64,000 bases of DNA. Origin: Legionella erythra (GTDB lineage: Bacteria; Pseudomonadota; Gammaproteobacteria; Legionellales; Legionellaceae). The stretch is taken from contig NZ_LNYA01000034.1 in NCBI RefSeq assembly GCF_001467615.1, positions 628,233-692,232 on the forward strand. Direction: 5' to 3'. The notes under the pieces were generated by a model. That model was given only the letters and a program-made list of their open reading frames with translations. It did no database searches and had not been told where the DNA came from. The number at the start of each line of letters is the position of its first letter. Within the stretch, counting starts at the first letter, position 1. The position numbers and the translations under genes were made by a program. Shown here piece by piece: positions 46,072 through 55,161 of this stretch.

Positions 46072-47424
46072 TTATTCTTTATCGACCGTATCCTCAAATT
46101 CATTTTTGCGAGGAACGATACGGATCTGGGTAATGCGCGCACCCTGGATGTTCTCTATAGTAGCGGAAAAATCAGTAAATTGAACCGTCTGCCCTTCTTT
46201 GGGGAGTGAGCCGAGCTTGTATAAAATCAAACCGGCGATGGTGGATACTTCCTCCTCTTCCTCATTGTTGAGCAGGATTTCAATATCCAAAGCCCGCTCA
46301 AGCGCGTAAAGAGGGCAATCGCCTTTCACGGTTAATGAGCCGTCGCCATGTTTAATCCAGGCATCCTGGGTTTTGTGAAATTCATCTTTAATTACTCCGA
46401 TAACCAAATGCAACAGATTATCAAGGGTAATAAAGCCGATGATATTTTTCTGGCGGCCATAGACGAGCGCAAAATGGGGAATTTCACGCTGAAACTGCCT
46501 TAGCAATGCCAGAGCGGGCAGGCGATAGGACACTTTGGGAATGGGGCGAATGACATCCTGTATGGGCAGGGTGTCTTCACTCTGATGTTCTTCAAGCAGC
46601 ATCTGGATGTCTTTAACATGCAACAGCCCAATGATCTGCTTTTTTTTGCGATCATACACAGGGTAGCGGCTAAAGCGGGTGCGGGTAATGGTTTCAACCA
46701 GTTGGCGTTTGCTGATGGGGGTATGAATCATGACGATATCATCGGAAGAACGCATGACATCCATCGCCTGCAAATCCGCCAATTCAAGGGTATGGGCAAG
46801 AATGCTGCTGGCTTGCGGGGTTAATTCGCCATGAATCTGGCTTGAGCGCAGGATTAATTTGATTTCATCATTGGAGTAGGCCTGCTCGCTGGGATGAATG
46901 ACATCGAGATCCAGTAATTTCAATAAAAAATTGGAGCAGGAATTAAGCACCCAGATGATGGGGTACATCAGCCAGTAAAAGCCATAAAGCGGAACGGCAG
47001 TCCACAGGGAAATTTGTTCGCTTTGACGGATGGCCAGTGATTTGGGCATGAGCTCGCCAACCACGATATGCAGAAAGGAAATCAGGGAGAAGGCAAAGAT
47101 AAAGCTGATGAATTCGATAACAGTGCTGCTCATAAACCCCATGGCGTGCAATAAGGGGGTCAAAAGCCTCGAAAAAGCGGGTTCTCCTATCCAGCCCAAG
47201 CCCAGCGAGGCCAGCGTAATGCCTAATTGGCAGGCGGAAAGGTAGGCATCCAGCTGCTCATGGACTTTCGCGAGTATGCTGCCGCGGATGGGGTATTCAT
47301 CCACCAATGCCGCGACGCGGGTATTGCGCAATTTGACCATGCCGAATTCTGCTGCCACGAAAAAACCGTTCAGCAGCACCAGTGCCAGCCCGACAAGAAT
47401 CAGAAACAGGTTAAAAAGACTCAC
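46072..47424 (-). CDS. CNNM/CorC-type hemolysin family protein
   Basis: A 450-residue protein: an N-terminal DUF21/CNNM membrane domain (NGFFVAAEFGMVKLRNTRVAALV), two CBS domains (VMRSSDDIVMIHTPISKRQLVETI and IRPIPKVSYRLPALALLRQFQ) and a C-terminal CorC_HlyC transporter-associated domain (SLTVKGDCPLYALERAL). Members export magnesium or modulate its transport; hemolysin is a historical name. It starts four bases before the coq7 stop. Confidence 0.94.
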   Translation of the reverse strand: MSLFNLFLILVGLALVLLNGFFVAAEFGMVKLRNTRVAALVDEYPIRGSILAKVHEQLDAYLSACQLGITLASLGLGWIGEPAFSRLLTPLLHAMGFMSSTVIEFISFIFAFSLISFLHIVVGELMPKSLAIRQSEQISLWTAVPLYGFYWLMYPIIWVLNSCSNFLLKLLDLDVIHPSEQAYSNDEIKLILRSSQIHGELTPQASSILAHTLELADLQAMDVMRSSDDIVMIHTPISKRQLVETITRTRFSRYPVYDRKKKQIIGLLHVKDIQMLLEEHQSEDTLPIQDVIRPIPKVSYRLPALALLRQFQREIPHFALVYGRQKNIIGFITLDNLLHLVIGVIKDEFHKTQDAWIKHGDGSLTVKGDCPLYALERALDIEILLNNEEEEEVSTIAGLILYKLGSLPKEGQTVQFTDFSATIENIQGARITQIRIVPRKNEFEDTVDKE

Positions 47425-48071
47425 AGGTGATAACTCGTTTTAGTCATTAATTTGGATACAGCCGTCATCATGGCCTGAATGGGGAAGGGCAATGCGGCAG
47501 CGCCTGCCGCCTGGGCCATTTCCGCATGATGGCGCTCTTCCTCGTGCATCTTGGTGAGTATGGCTTTGGATTTTAAATCAGTGGCCGGTAATTTATCGAG
47601 ATGCTCACGCAAATGGGCGCCTACCTGACGTTCCGTTTCGGCGACAAAGCCTAAGCTCCACTTGTCCCCGGCAAGCCCTGCCAGCGCGCCGATGCACAGA
47701 GAGCCCATATACCACAAAGGATTGAGCAGGCTGGGCCTGCTGTTTAATTCCTCCAGGCGTTTTTCGCACCAGGCCAGATGATCCACTTCCTCGGCCGCGG
47801 CCTGCTCCATCTGCAAACGCACTTCGGTCAGGCGGGCGGTGAGTGCCTGACCCTGGTACAGGGCCTGGGCACAGACTTCGCCGGCATGATTAACCCGCAT
47901 AAGGCCTGCCACATGCCGGGTTTCATGTTCGCTTAAGGGGACGGTATTGACGATCCCGTCATTGGGTATGGGGCGGCTGCACACCCGATGCTCTGGCGGA
48001 CAGAGCGTTCTGAGAGCGGTATCTACATGGTTTAGCAGCCTGTCGATGAGATTGTGGGCCATAGGCGTCAT
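47421..48071 (-). CDS. coq7: Coq7-type demethoxyubiquinone hydroxylase
   Basis: A 216-residue di-iron hydroxylase in ubiquinone synthesis, converting the demethoxy intermediate. The ligands appear in MRVNHAGEVCAQALYQGQ, AAAEEVDHLAWCEKRLEEL, and EERHHAEMAQAAGA. It is the bacterial alternative to UbiF. Length is typical. The neighbouring CorC-like gene overlaps it. Confidence 0.96.
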   Translation of the reverse strand: MTPMAHNLIDRLLNHVDTALRTLCPPEHRVCSRPIPNDGIVNTVPLSEHETRHVAGLMRVNHAGEVCAQALYQGQALTARLTEVRLQMEQAAAEEVDHLAWCEKRLEELNSRPSLLNPLWYMGSLCIGALAGLAGDKWSLGFVAETERQVGAHLREHLDKLPATDLKSKAILTKMHEEERHHAEMAQAAGAAALPFPIQAMMTAVSKLMTKTSYHL

Positions 48072-48178
48072 TTCATTTAAAAGAATAGGGTAATGGTAGC
48101 CTGATTAGCCGGGAGTTTGAAGCAGAATTGCACATTTCTGACTATGCTTTGAATAAGTTTTATTAAAAGACAATCATC

Positions 48179-48373
48179 ATGGCTGGTTTGAATAAAGAGT
48201 CGTTGAAGGAGTGGAAAAAGAGCCATCAGAGCAGCCGCCCGGAAAATCAGGATTTGGTGAAGGGGCCGCCCAGGGACATTGACACACGTGACGAACGGGT
48301 GGGTGAATACAATTCCTTGGCCGATGGTGATTTTGAAACCTTTCATCCTGATCCTGATTCTGATTCTGATTAG
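48179..48373 (+). CDS. Small acidic hypothetical protein
   Basis: A 64-residue hydrophilic frame with no family I recognise. Its sequence (WKKSHQSSRPENQDLVKG, RDERVGEYNSLADGDFE) looks protein-like, and it ends in a run of Pro-Asp and Ser-Asp repeats encoded by near-identical GATTCT/GATCCT hexamers. No good ribosome site precedes ATG 48179. Frames on the opposite strand are longer but look less natural. Confidence 0.45.
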   Translation: MAGLNKESLKEWKKSHQSSRPENQDLVKGPPRDIDTRDERVGEYNSLADGDFETFHPDPDSDSD

Positions 48374-48473
48374 GATTTTCCCCATCTCTTTTTTTATTCC
48401 TTTGATTATTGGCAAAATTTCCAAACATTATCTATAAATTAGTAAGCTGAAACCACTTTAATAAGGTCATATC

Positions 48474-49607
48474 ATGGAGATGAAAAAGAGCCTTTTAGCT
48501 GTTTCGTTTGCCGCGCTAATGAGCAATTATCCTGTTTTTGCAACCACAGCTGAAGGAGAGGAAGCCTATAATCAGCAACGTTACGACAAAGCGTACATGC
48601 TTCTTTCCGAGGAAGCGGCAAAAGGTGATGCCAAAGCCCAATACCTGCTTGGCTCCATGTATTATCATGCCCAGGGTGTTCCCTACAGTGCTGAAAAAAC
48701 GGAACAATGGCTGCTGGCCTCGGCCAATCAGGGCAATGTCGATGCCCAGGTTTTGTTAGCTGATTTTTATTGGTACCAAAAAACACCCGAAGGTTATACC
48801 AAAGCCTTAAACTGGTATGAAAAAGCAGCTGCTCAAGGCAGCTCAAATGCCGAATACGCCATCGGTTACATGTACAATTTTGGCGCTGGCGTGGCACAAA
48901 ATTATGATACGGCCATGATGTGGTATCAAAAAGCGGCGGCCAAAGGCAATGCGGATGCGATGATGTCTATTGGGTATATGTACGACATGGGGACTGGGGT
49001 GAGCAAGAGCATCCCTGAGGCGGTCAAATGGTATACCAAGGCCGCTGATTTAGGTAACACCAGCGCCCAATTCAACCTCGGTACCATTTATGAGTACGGT
49101 GACGGTGTACCAAAAGACATGAATAAAGCCTTTGAGTATTTAAGCAAAGCAGCTGAGAAAGGCCATGCGAAATCGCAACTGGAACTGGGTAATATTTACG
49201 ACACGGGTAAATATGGCGGCGTCGATTTGAAAAAAGCGGCTTATTGGTATCAAAAGAGCGCGGATCAGGGCAATGCCACCGCCCAATACGACATTGGCGA
49301 CATGTATTTTTATGGCGATGGAGTTGAGAAAAATTTAGCCACAGCGGTGGACTGGATTGCCAAGGCCGCACGTCAGGGTTATGGCCGCGCCCAAAACCGT
49401 TTGGGTGTGTTTTACCGTGATGGAATTGGTGTGGCGGCTGATCCAGTCGAGGCTTATGCCTGGTTTAGCGCAGCCGTCAATAACAAGTTTACTGACGCCA
49501 CTAAAAACCGCGACGATCTGGAAAAAAACTTAACGCCTGAGCAGTTGCAGAAGGCTAAAGATCTGGCCAAAACCTATTCAGAAGAGTATGCGCCTAAACA
49601 GCAGTAA
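48474..49607 (+). CDS. Secreted Sel1-repeat protein
   Basis: A 377-residue protein with a signal peptide (KKSLLAVSFAALMSNYPVFA) and eight successive Sel1-like repeats of 35-36 residues, e.g. AQFNLGTIYEYGDGVPKD and AQYDIGDMYFYGDGVEKN. Sel1 repeats form a superhelical scaffold for protein binding. Legionella has several such proteins (EnhC, LpnE, LidL) that promote host-cell entry or intracellular trafficking; this one is shorter than EnhC and cannot be assigned to a single homologue. AAGG lies seven bases before ATG 48474. A strong hairpin follows. Confidence 0.9.
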   Translation: MEMKKSLLAVSFAALMSNYPVFATTAEGEEAYNQQRYDKAYMLLSEEAAKGDAKAQYLLGSMYYHAQGVPYSAEKTEQWLLASANQGNVDAQVLLADFYWYQKTPEGYTKALNWYEKAAAQGSSNAEYAIGYMYNFGAGVAQNYDTAMMWYQKAAAKGNADAMMSIGYMYDMGTGVSKSIPEAVKWYTKAADLGNTSAQFNLGTIYEYGDGVPKDMNKAFEYLSKAAEKGHAKSQLELGNIYDTGKYGGVDLKKAAYWYQKSADQGNATAQYDIGDMYFYGDGVEKNLATAVDWIAKAARQGYGRAQNRLGVFYRDGIGVAADPVEAYAWFSAAVNNKFTDATKNRDDLEKNLTPEQLQKAKDLAKTYSEEYAPKQQ

Positions 49608-49620
49608 TGACTAACCTGTC

Positions 49621-49649
49621 CGGAAACAGTCAGATGCACCCTGTTTCCG
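49621..49649. terminator. Hairpin terminator after the Sel1 gene
   Basis: CGGAAACAG and CTGTTTCCG pair perfectly around an 11-base loop, followed by GATTGTTCT. It begins about 14 bases after the stop codon. Confidence 0.75.
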
Positions 49650-49798
49650 GATTGTTCTAAAACGCTTATAAATTACCCCCTCTCTTATTTTACATTCTTG
49701 ATTTTTTAGGCTATTTTAGGCCTGAAAAAATTCGCAAGACGGGTTTTTTCATGTTGTAGTTTTCCCGAAGATTGATTGATTAAAAGGAAGCAACATTC

Positions 49799-52036
49799 AT
49801 GAAATATCCTCTATTGTGTTTAATCCCATTCATGGCCCTGACACCGGCCATTGCCGCCCAACCGATTCAGATTACCGCAGCACAACCCACTGCCTGCATC
49901 ACGTCCCAATTCAGTACCACAGGAAACCAGCATTGGAAAACGGTCAATTTAAAATTGACCAATCAGTGCAATCAGGCGGTTGATTTTCAGAATTCGACCA
50001 TCACCTTTAAAAGTACGACGCCGCTGACGACTACGTTTTGGGGCGAATTTTCACCCTTGTCTTACCCCGATAATGCCCTGAATATTAATTCCCAGCCTCA
50101 GACAGACGGGAAATTTCTGGCCACATTGACCTTGCATTTCCCCACGTATCCCGGGGCCAATTCCACCTTGCCGCCAGGAAGCGCCTTCCAAATTACCTAT
50201 GGCGTTAGCAGTGACAACCATGTCGAAGGCAGCGTCAATGTATACACTGGAACTGTGGTGGAGTCCGGAACGCTGATTTTAAATAATGCTTCAACCAAAC
50301 CAGCGAATGTGTCAGCGAACTATGCCTTGGTTCACTTGTCCATGAATGGTCAGATAGTCAATAGCATTCAATTGCCTTGGTCTTCTCCAAAAACCTTATC
50401 GGGATTGGCGGTCGGCAATTATTCACTGGCTGCGGAAACCATCACTGCCAGCAATGGCGACGTTTATCAGGGCAGTGTGGTTCCCAGCACGCTGACCGTG
50501 GCAGCGAATCAGACAGTCCATGCGTCGGTTAGTTACACCCAGCTACAGCCCAAGGGGAAACTGGCTATTCAGCTGCAGGCTTTGCCGGCCGAATTATCCG
50601 GTTACAGCGGCAATCCGCTTGTCCTGATTACGCAAAGCCAAACCGGGCAATCGGTGACGCAAGGAGTCAGTTGGAATGCGTCCACCACCGTTTTAAACCT
50701 TCGAGAGGAAGCGGTTTATACCTTCTCTACCGCGTTGATTGAATACAATGGCTATCGCTGTACGCCGGGTTTCCAGCCAGCAACCCTTACCGCCAGCGCC
50801 TCAACAACGCCAGTGACCCAGTTGACCTATCAGTGCCTTCAGGTTGCAGAAGATTCCGTCACGATGAATGTCAGCGGCGCACCGGCCAGCTTAACCGCAT
50901 TAACCATTCATCTAACGCCTAATAATGGGTCTGAGGTTTTGTCAACCGCCATTGACTTAAATAATGGCAGCGGTTCGTTGACCATGACCTTAACGGACGG
51001 TGTTATTTATACCCTTTCCGCGGATGCCGTGCCCGGTTATATCATCCACTTTTCACCGCAACCCTTGACGGCCACGCCCCAGGCGGTTGAAACCATCACC
51101 CTGACCCCGATTAATACCAGCACCCCGGTTGGCGCCAATGGTCAGCTCACGGTTTGTGGCACTAAGCTGTGTAACGAGCACGGCACACCCATTCAACTAA
51201 AGGGTATGAGTACGCATGGTTTGCAGTGGTATGCAAACTGCATTACGCCAGCATCGTTAAACTACCTGACCGATCAGATGGAAGCGAATGTGGTCAGGGT
51301 TTCCCTGTATGTCCAGGAAGGGGGATACGAAACCAACCCGACCCAATTCACCAATCTGGTCAGCCATCTCATTGATGAAGCCTATGAACGTGGAATCTAT
51401 GTGATTGTGGATTGGCACATCTTAAACCCGGGTGATCCAAATTATAACCTGGCCCGCGCAAAGACATTCTTTACGGCCATTGCCACCGCCCATAAAGATA
51501 AAAATAATATCCTTTATGAAATTGCCAATGAACCCAATGGCGTGAGCTGGAGTACAATTAGAAGCTATGCCAATGAAATTATTCCGGTTATTCGCGCAAT
51601 TGACGCGAAAGCGCCTATCTTGGTCGGCACACGCGCATGGAGTTCTTTAGGGGTATCGGAAGGGGGTTCGTATCAGGAAATAGTCAATAATCCAGTGCAA
51701 TTCCCCAATATCATGTATGTCTTCCATTTCTATGCGGCGTCGCATCGCGATAATTACCTGGCGGCACTCGACAATGCGTCACAGGTATTACCGATTTTCG
51801 TAACGGAGTTTGGTACGCAAACCTTCAGCGGCGATGGCGACAATGATTTTGACATGGCTGATCGCTACATGGCGTTGATGACTGCTAAAAAAATTGGCTG
51901 GACGAACTGGAATTATTCTGATGATTTTCGTTCCGGAGCCATTTGGAAAACCAACACTTGCGCCAGTGGCGCCTGGGTTGACAGTAACTTAAAACCCGCT
52001 GGCCTCTACATTAAAGAGCAGATTCAGACGCCGTAG
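49799..52036 (+). CDS. Secreted multidomain GH5 cellulase
   Basis: A 745-residue secreted protein. After a signal peptide (LLCLIPFMALTPAIAA) the first about 140 residues form a beta-rich domain with two cysteines (TACITSQF, NQCNQAV) resembling a carbohydrate-binding module. Three beta-sandwich-like repeats follow (about 150-440). The catalytic GH5 domain spans about 445-745: IQLKGMSTHGLQWY, YVIVDWHIL, the acid/base Glu in YEIANEPNG and the nucleophile Glu in FVTEFGTQ. It would cleave beta-1,4-glucan outside the cell, probably exported by type II secretion, e.g. to attack amoebal cyst walls. Related to Legionella CelA-type enzymes. Confidence 0.92.
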   Translation: MKYPLLCLIPFMALTPAIAAQPIQITAAQPTACITSQFSTTGNQHWKTVNLKLTNQCNQAVDFQNSTITFKSTTPLTTTFWGEFSPLSYPDNALNINSQPQTDGKFLATLTLHFPTYPGANSTLPPGSAFQITYGVSSDNHVEGSVNVYTGTVVESGTLILNNASTKPANVSANYALVHLSMNGQIVNSIQLPWSSPKTLSGLAVGNYSLAAETITASNGDVYQGSVVPSTLTVAANQTVHASVSYTQLQPKGKLAIQLQALPAELSGYSGNPLVLITQSQTGQSVTQGVSWNASTTVLNLREEAVYTFSTALIEYNGYRCTPGFQPATLTASASTTPVTQLTYQCLQVAEDSVTMNVSGAPASLTALTIHLTPNNGSEVLSTAIDLNNGSGSLTMTLTDGVIYTLSADAVPGYIIHFSPQPLTATPQAVETITLTPINTSTPVGANGQLTVCGTKLCNEHGTPIQLKGMSTHGLQWYANCITPASLNYLTDQMEANVVRVSLYVQEGGYETNPTQFTNLVSHLIDEAYERGIYVIVDWHILNPGDPNYNLARAKTFFTAIATAHKDKNNILYEIANEPNGVSWSTIRSYANEIIPVIRAIDAKAPILVGTRAWSSLGVSEGGSYQEIVNNPVQFPNIMYVFHFYAASHRDNYLAALDNASQVLPIFVTEFGTQTFSGDGDNDFDMADRYMALMTAKKIGWTNWNYSDDFRSGAIWKTNTCASGAWVDSNLKPAGLYIKEQIQTP

Positions 52037-52179
52037 TATTCACGTGCGATGCCGGGCTTGGTCTGCCGGCATCACCACCCCTGAAATCTATAAAAATTAA
52101 CCAATAAGGTCAAAAATACAACAAATAGATTTAAATCTTGACTATAGTTTAAACATGGGGTTATCACGGACGGTGACTT

Positions 52180-53433
52180 ATGTTTGACCTACTTCCTGTC
52201 GAAGGCGGCTTGCTTAGCCAAAAACGAAAACAGATTGTTCTTCTGAATGATATTCTGAAGAAAATGAATCACACCCAAAAAAGCGATCCGGAGCGATTAC
52301 CGTATTATTATGGCAAGCTTGAGGCTTTGCATCGCAAGATCATGGGCAAAGGGGAAGCCGACCACGTGATTAAACAGTGGTTTCTCACGCATCCTCTGTA
52401 TAAAACCCAGCAGCAGATTATTGAATTGGTGAAGCATCGTCAACTCGAAAAAAAGGTTAAAAAACTGGTCAAACAGTTGGATCTCGACAATTTATACAGT
52501 AAATACACCAATAAAGACAGTTTCAAACGCCTGGTGCAAGATAGGCTGATGGCACTTGATACAAGTTATAAAGTGACGTCCTTAGGCGGCGGCAATAACC
52601 CTATTCTGCGGATAACGCTTAATAAGGATCAGCAGTTTATCATGCGGTTTGTCAGGGTCGACAGTCAGGATGAAGACCGTGGAGTTTCACCAAAACAGGC
52701 CCGGGAACAAGCCAGCGGCATGCCAGAGGTTCCTCAGCCCTTTCTTATGCATTTTGTCGCAAGCGACTTTCAAGAAAAGACATACATTGAATTTGGCCAT
52801 TACTATCCCCAGGGCAGCATTGACGAACTGTTCAAACAGCTAAACGCCCACAAGAAAGATTCTCCCGACAAGGAGACCATGGTGTTGCTTTATGCGCGCA
52901 AATTTCTTGAATTCTATCTGGATTTAAATAGACGAGGTGTCTGGTATACCGATCTTAAGCCCAGCAATATCCTTCTCGATAGCCAGGGCGGTATCGTGAT
53001 AAGCGACATCAAAGGGTTGTTGCCGTCCCATGAATCCAAAGTGGTTTCTTCCAAAACCAATACCTCGAAAGCCTATTACCAATCCTCCGTGTTTGAGGGT
53101 AAAGCCATCAATCTCGAACGCCTGCAGCGCCAAACACTGGCTAATACTCTTTATCAATTAACGACCGGTCAATTACCCGTCAGTATTAAGGGGCATTACA
53201 TCGATTGGAAATACAAATACAATTTCAATCAGGATTGTTTCAAATCACCAGAAGGCGAATTAATCAAGTCCCTCATTCTTCAATTAAATATGTCAAGGCC
53301 CAAACCGCTGACGCATTATTTGACGCTGATTAATGATCACTTAAATCAGGAACAGTTACAGCCTCAGGAAGAGGAAGCTGCGCGCTTGCCTACCCGCGAC
53401 AGGGACGATTCTCAGGCGTCAATTACGCTTTAG
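52180..53433 (+). CDS. Eukaryotic-like protein kinase, candidate Dot/Icm effector
   Basis: A 417-residue soluble protein. Residues 1-125 are helical and unrecognised. The kinase core follows: a Gly-rich turn in VTSLGGGNNPILRITL, the possible beta3 strand FIMRFVRV with Arg where Lys is expected, the catalytic loop YTDLKPSNILL (D258, N263) and the metal loop ISDIKG (D276). HRD is changed to YTD and DFG to DIK. The C-terminus carries an acidic E-block (QPQEEEAARLPTRDRDD), typical of Dot/Icm signals. TTGACT and TTATCA, spaced by 17 bases, lie upstream. Legionella has several LegK kinases; the match to any one cannot be stated. Activity is uncertain. Confidence 0.78.
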   Translation: MFDLLPVEGGLLSQKRKQIVLLNDILKKMNHTQKSDPERLPYYYGKLEALHRKIMGKGEADHVIKQWFLTHPLYKTQQQIIELVKHRQLEKKVKKLVKQLDLDNLYSKYTNKDSFKRLVQDRLMALDTSYKVTSLGGGNNPILRITLNKDQQFIMRFVRVDSQDEDRGVSPKQAREQASGMPEVPQPFLMHFVASDFQEKTYIEFGHYYPQGSIDELFKQLNAHKKDSPDKETMVLLYARKFLEFYLDLNRRGVWYTDLKPSNILLDSQGGIVISDIKGLLPSHESKVVSSKTNTSKAYYQSSVFEGKAINLERLQRQTLANTLYQLTTGQLPVSIKGHYIDWKYKYNFNQDCFKSPEGELIKSLILQLNMSRPKPLTHYLTLINDHLNQEQLQPQEEEAARLPTRDRDDSQASITL

Positions 53434-53733
53434 TGGGGTAACCGAGTTAAAAATCTGGCTGTAATGGGCATTGTCCGGGTGGTGATCATGGCGGGGGTTA
53501 AAGCAAACGGTATCAACTGCCAGATGTGTTATTTCTGATAACCTGAAATTACGCCATTGCGGAATGTGGCCGCTGGCGCTGCCATTGGATACCTGATAGG
53601 CATGCACCTGTTTTACGCCGTTTAACAGCCCATAATGATGAGGCTCTGCACAACGCCTATGCCTCTGGTAATGAAATATTAAACGCTGGTGATTGTTAAT
53701 GGCTTCGTTGATTTTTTGTTCAACTTGATTCAT
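53419..53733 (-). CDS. Stand-alone WYL-domain-like protein
   Basis: A 104-residue protein from ATG 53733. INNHQRLIFHYQRHRRCAEPHHYGLLNGVKQVHAYQVSN and QWRNFRLSEITHLAV follow the core of a WYL domain, which binds nucleic acid or nucleotide ligands and usually follows a helix-turn-helix. Here there is no DNA-binding domain. The C-terminus is His-rich (PRHDHHPDNAHY). It is convergent with the kinase gene and overlaps it by 15 bases. A role as ligand sensor is only inferred. Confidence 0.68.
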   Translation of the reverse strand: MNQVEQKINEAINNHQRLIFHYQRHRRCAEPHHYGLLNGVKQVHAYQVSNGSASGHIPQWRNFRLSEITHLAVDTVCFNPRHDHHPDNAHYSQIFNSVTPLKRN

Positions 53734-53872
53734 GGCGCCGCCTCTCTGTTTATAACAAGTATAGATCGTGCCTTGTAAGTTCCGTCCGTTCCTTGCATGG
53801 GCAATGTGTGCCAAGATTGCATCTTTCTCGATTGCTTAGTAATCTGTAACCGTCTAATTGAAAGGAGTTATT

Positions 53873-54214
53873 ATGCCTCAGGAAGCCAAGCAATCCATTG
53901 AAGATAAAACATTAAAGACTGGGCAGGTCTTTGTTGCTGCCAATCTTATTGTTCTACCCTTTTATTGTATCGACACGTCCTTTGGGCTGGCCGCGTCGGT
54001 TGTGCTGAACATGGTCTTGTTGAAGGCGTTCCATGATTTGGGGCAAAGCCGACGCCCGGGCTCCAATTTGCTGAATGCCGCCAATCGTTTTTTTTCACAT
54101 GTGGCAGGCAGTAACAATAATGATTTAAATAACACGTTCCGAAATATCATCAATGGGGGTGCCGCAGTTTATGATCAAATGAGCCGCGCTTACAGTGACA
54201 TGTCAGGCCGCTAA
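53873..54214 (+). CDS. Small hypothetical protein with a hydrophobic hairpin
   Basis: A 113-residue frame starting at ATG 53873 with AAAGGAG six bases upstream. A central hydrophobic stretch (FVAANLIVLPFYCIDTSFGLAASVVLNMVLL) probably makes one or two TM segments, followed by a polar, Asn-rich C-terminus (SNNNDLNNTFRNIINGG). No family recognised. Confidence 0.65.
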   Translation: MPQEAKQSIEDKTLKTGQVFVAANLIVLPFYCIDTSFGLAASVVLNMVLLKAFHDLGQSRRPGSNLLNAANRFFSHVAGSNNNDLNNTFRNIINGGAAVYDQMSRAYSDMSGR

Positions 54215-54222
54215 GTGCCGTG

Positions 54223-54693
54223 TTATTTGAGCCGAAGGTGGAAATCTTCGGCTTTATCGGTCGGCGAATAACCCTGGCGGTAAGCAAAGGATTCACAGAC
54301 ATGGGATATGATTAATAGAGGCGAATCCTTATTTTGCCGCGACAAAATCCAGGTGTGGGTCATGTCAGCAATTAATTGCTGACTGTAGGCGGCTGGGGAT
54401 TGCCACAATCTGGCATGCCAGGCCCCTTTGGTATGAACAGTTATCTGGTTACCTTCTTGCTCGTGGCGCAGTAATTCACAATCAAAATGCTGATCAAAAT
54501 AAATGAGCTTCCCAATCTGATGATCGGCAAAGCCTGCAATGCCTTTAAAATAAATATCGCTGCCGCGCAGACGGATTTCAAAACGTTCAATATCAATAAT
54601 AGCCTCGAATGCGGTGATGGGTGCGCGTGACGCATTCAGGTGATTGAAGGTCTGGATAACAGCAAAGGCCTCTTCGGCCATGGTTTGGGTCAT
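54223..54693 (-). CDS. Hypothetical cytoplasmic protein
   Basis: A 156-residue protein with GGAG six bases before ATG 54693. The alternation of short strands and the segment EAIIDIERFEIRLRGSDIYFKGIAGFADHQ suggest an NTF2/SnoaL-like small alpha+beta fold, but I cannot confirm this. It is followed upstream on the same strand by a 66-residue gene 15 bases away, so they may be co-transcribed. Confidence 0.6.
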   Translation of the reverse strand: MTQTMAEEAFAVIQTFNHLNASRAPITAFEAIIDIERFEIRLRGSDIYFKGIAGFADHQIGKLIYFDQHFDCELLRHEQEGNQITVHTKGAWHARLWQSPAAYSQQLIADMTHTWILSRQNKDSPLLIISHVCESFAYRQGYSPTDKAEDFHLRLK

Positions 54694-54708
54694 TATTGCT
54701 CCACAGGG

Positions 54709-54909
54709 TTAACGCTCCGGTAGCATTAACCCGTTTTTTTCTGCCGCTTCCAGGTATTTTAATAGCATCAACCTGAAATCGCTATTTAATTTATTGAGGC
54801 GTTGCTGAGTGGAAATAAAATCCCCCACATCGCCATTTAAGATCGCTCGGACAGAGGATGCTTCAATGTTTCTGAGAATAGAATCCATTTTCTTCATTTC
54901 ATTCAACAT
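54709..54909 (-). CDS. Small helical hypothetical protein
   Basis: A 66-residue frame from ATG 54909 with GGGAG eight bases upstream. The whole sequence is predicted helical and charged (STQQRLNKLNSDFRLMLLKYLEAAEKNG). It precedes the 156-residue gene on the same strand. Function unknown. Confidence 0.55.
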   Translation of the reverse strand: MLNEMKKMDSILRNIEASSVRAILNGDVGDFISTQQRLNKLNSDFRLMLLKYLEAAEKNGLMLPER

Positions 54910-55161
54910 GATAACTCTCCCATCAATCCGCAGGGATTCATTATGAGTATAGCTGATAATTAAGCCATTGATTGAAAAAGAGAATAGCGTGAACAGACTG
55001 GCCTTATGGTGCTCTGTAGGTCACGAACAGACTCACCTGCATCAAGAAAGCTGGTTATCCTGCCACTATTTGCTAAAAAACGCGTTTTAGGCTGCAATTA
55101 AGGTTAGTATAGATAAGTTTTTCGAAAGGATTATTCATAGGATGGCATGTAAGGGTTTGAA

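Noticed and set aside
48077..48424. Minus-strand frames of 115 and 83 codons opposite the small acidic protein
   Set aside because: They are low-complexity readings of the repeat on the other strand (runs of Arg-Ile or Asn-Gln), without start signals.
55070..55100. AAAACGCGTTTT palindrome before the acetate kinase gene
   Set aside because: It is short and partly low-complexity; no regulator or terminator context supports it.
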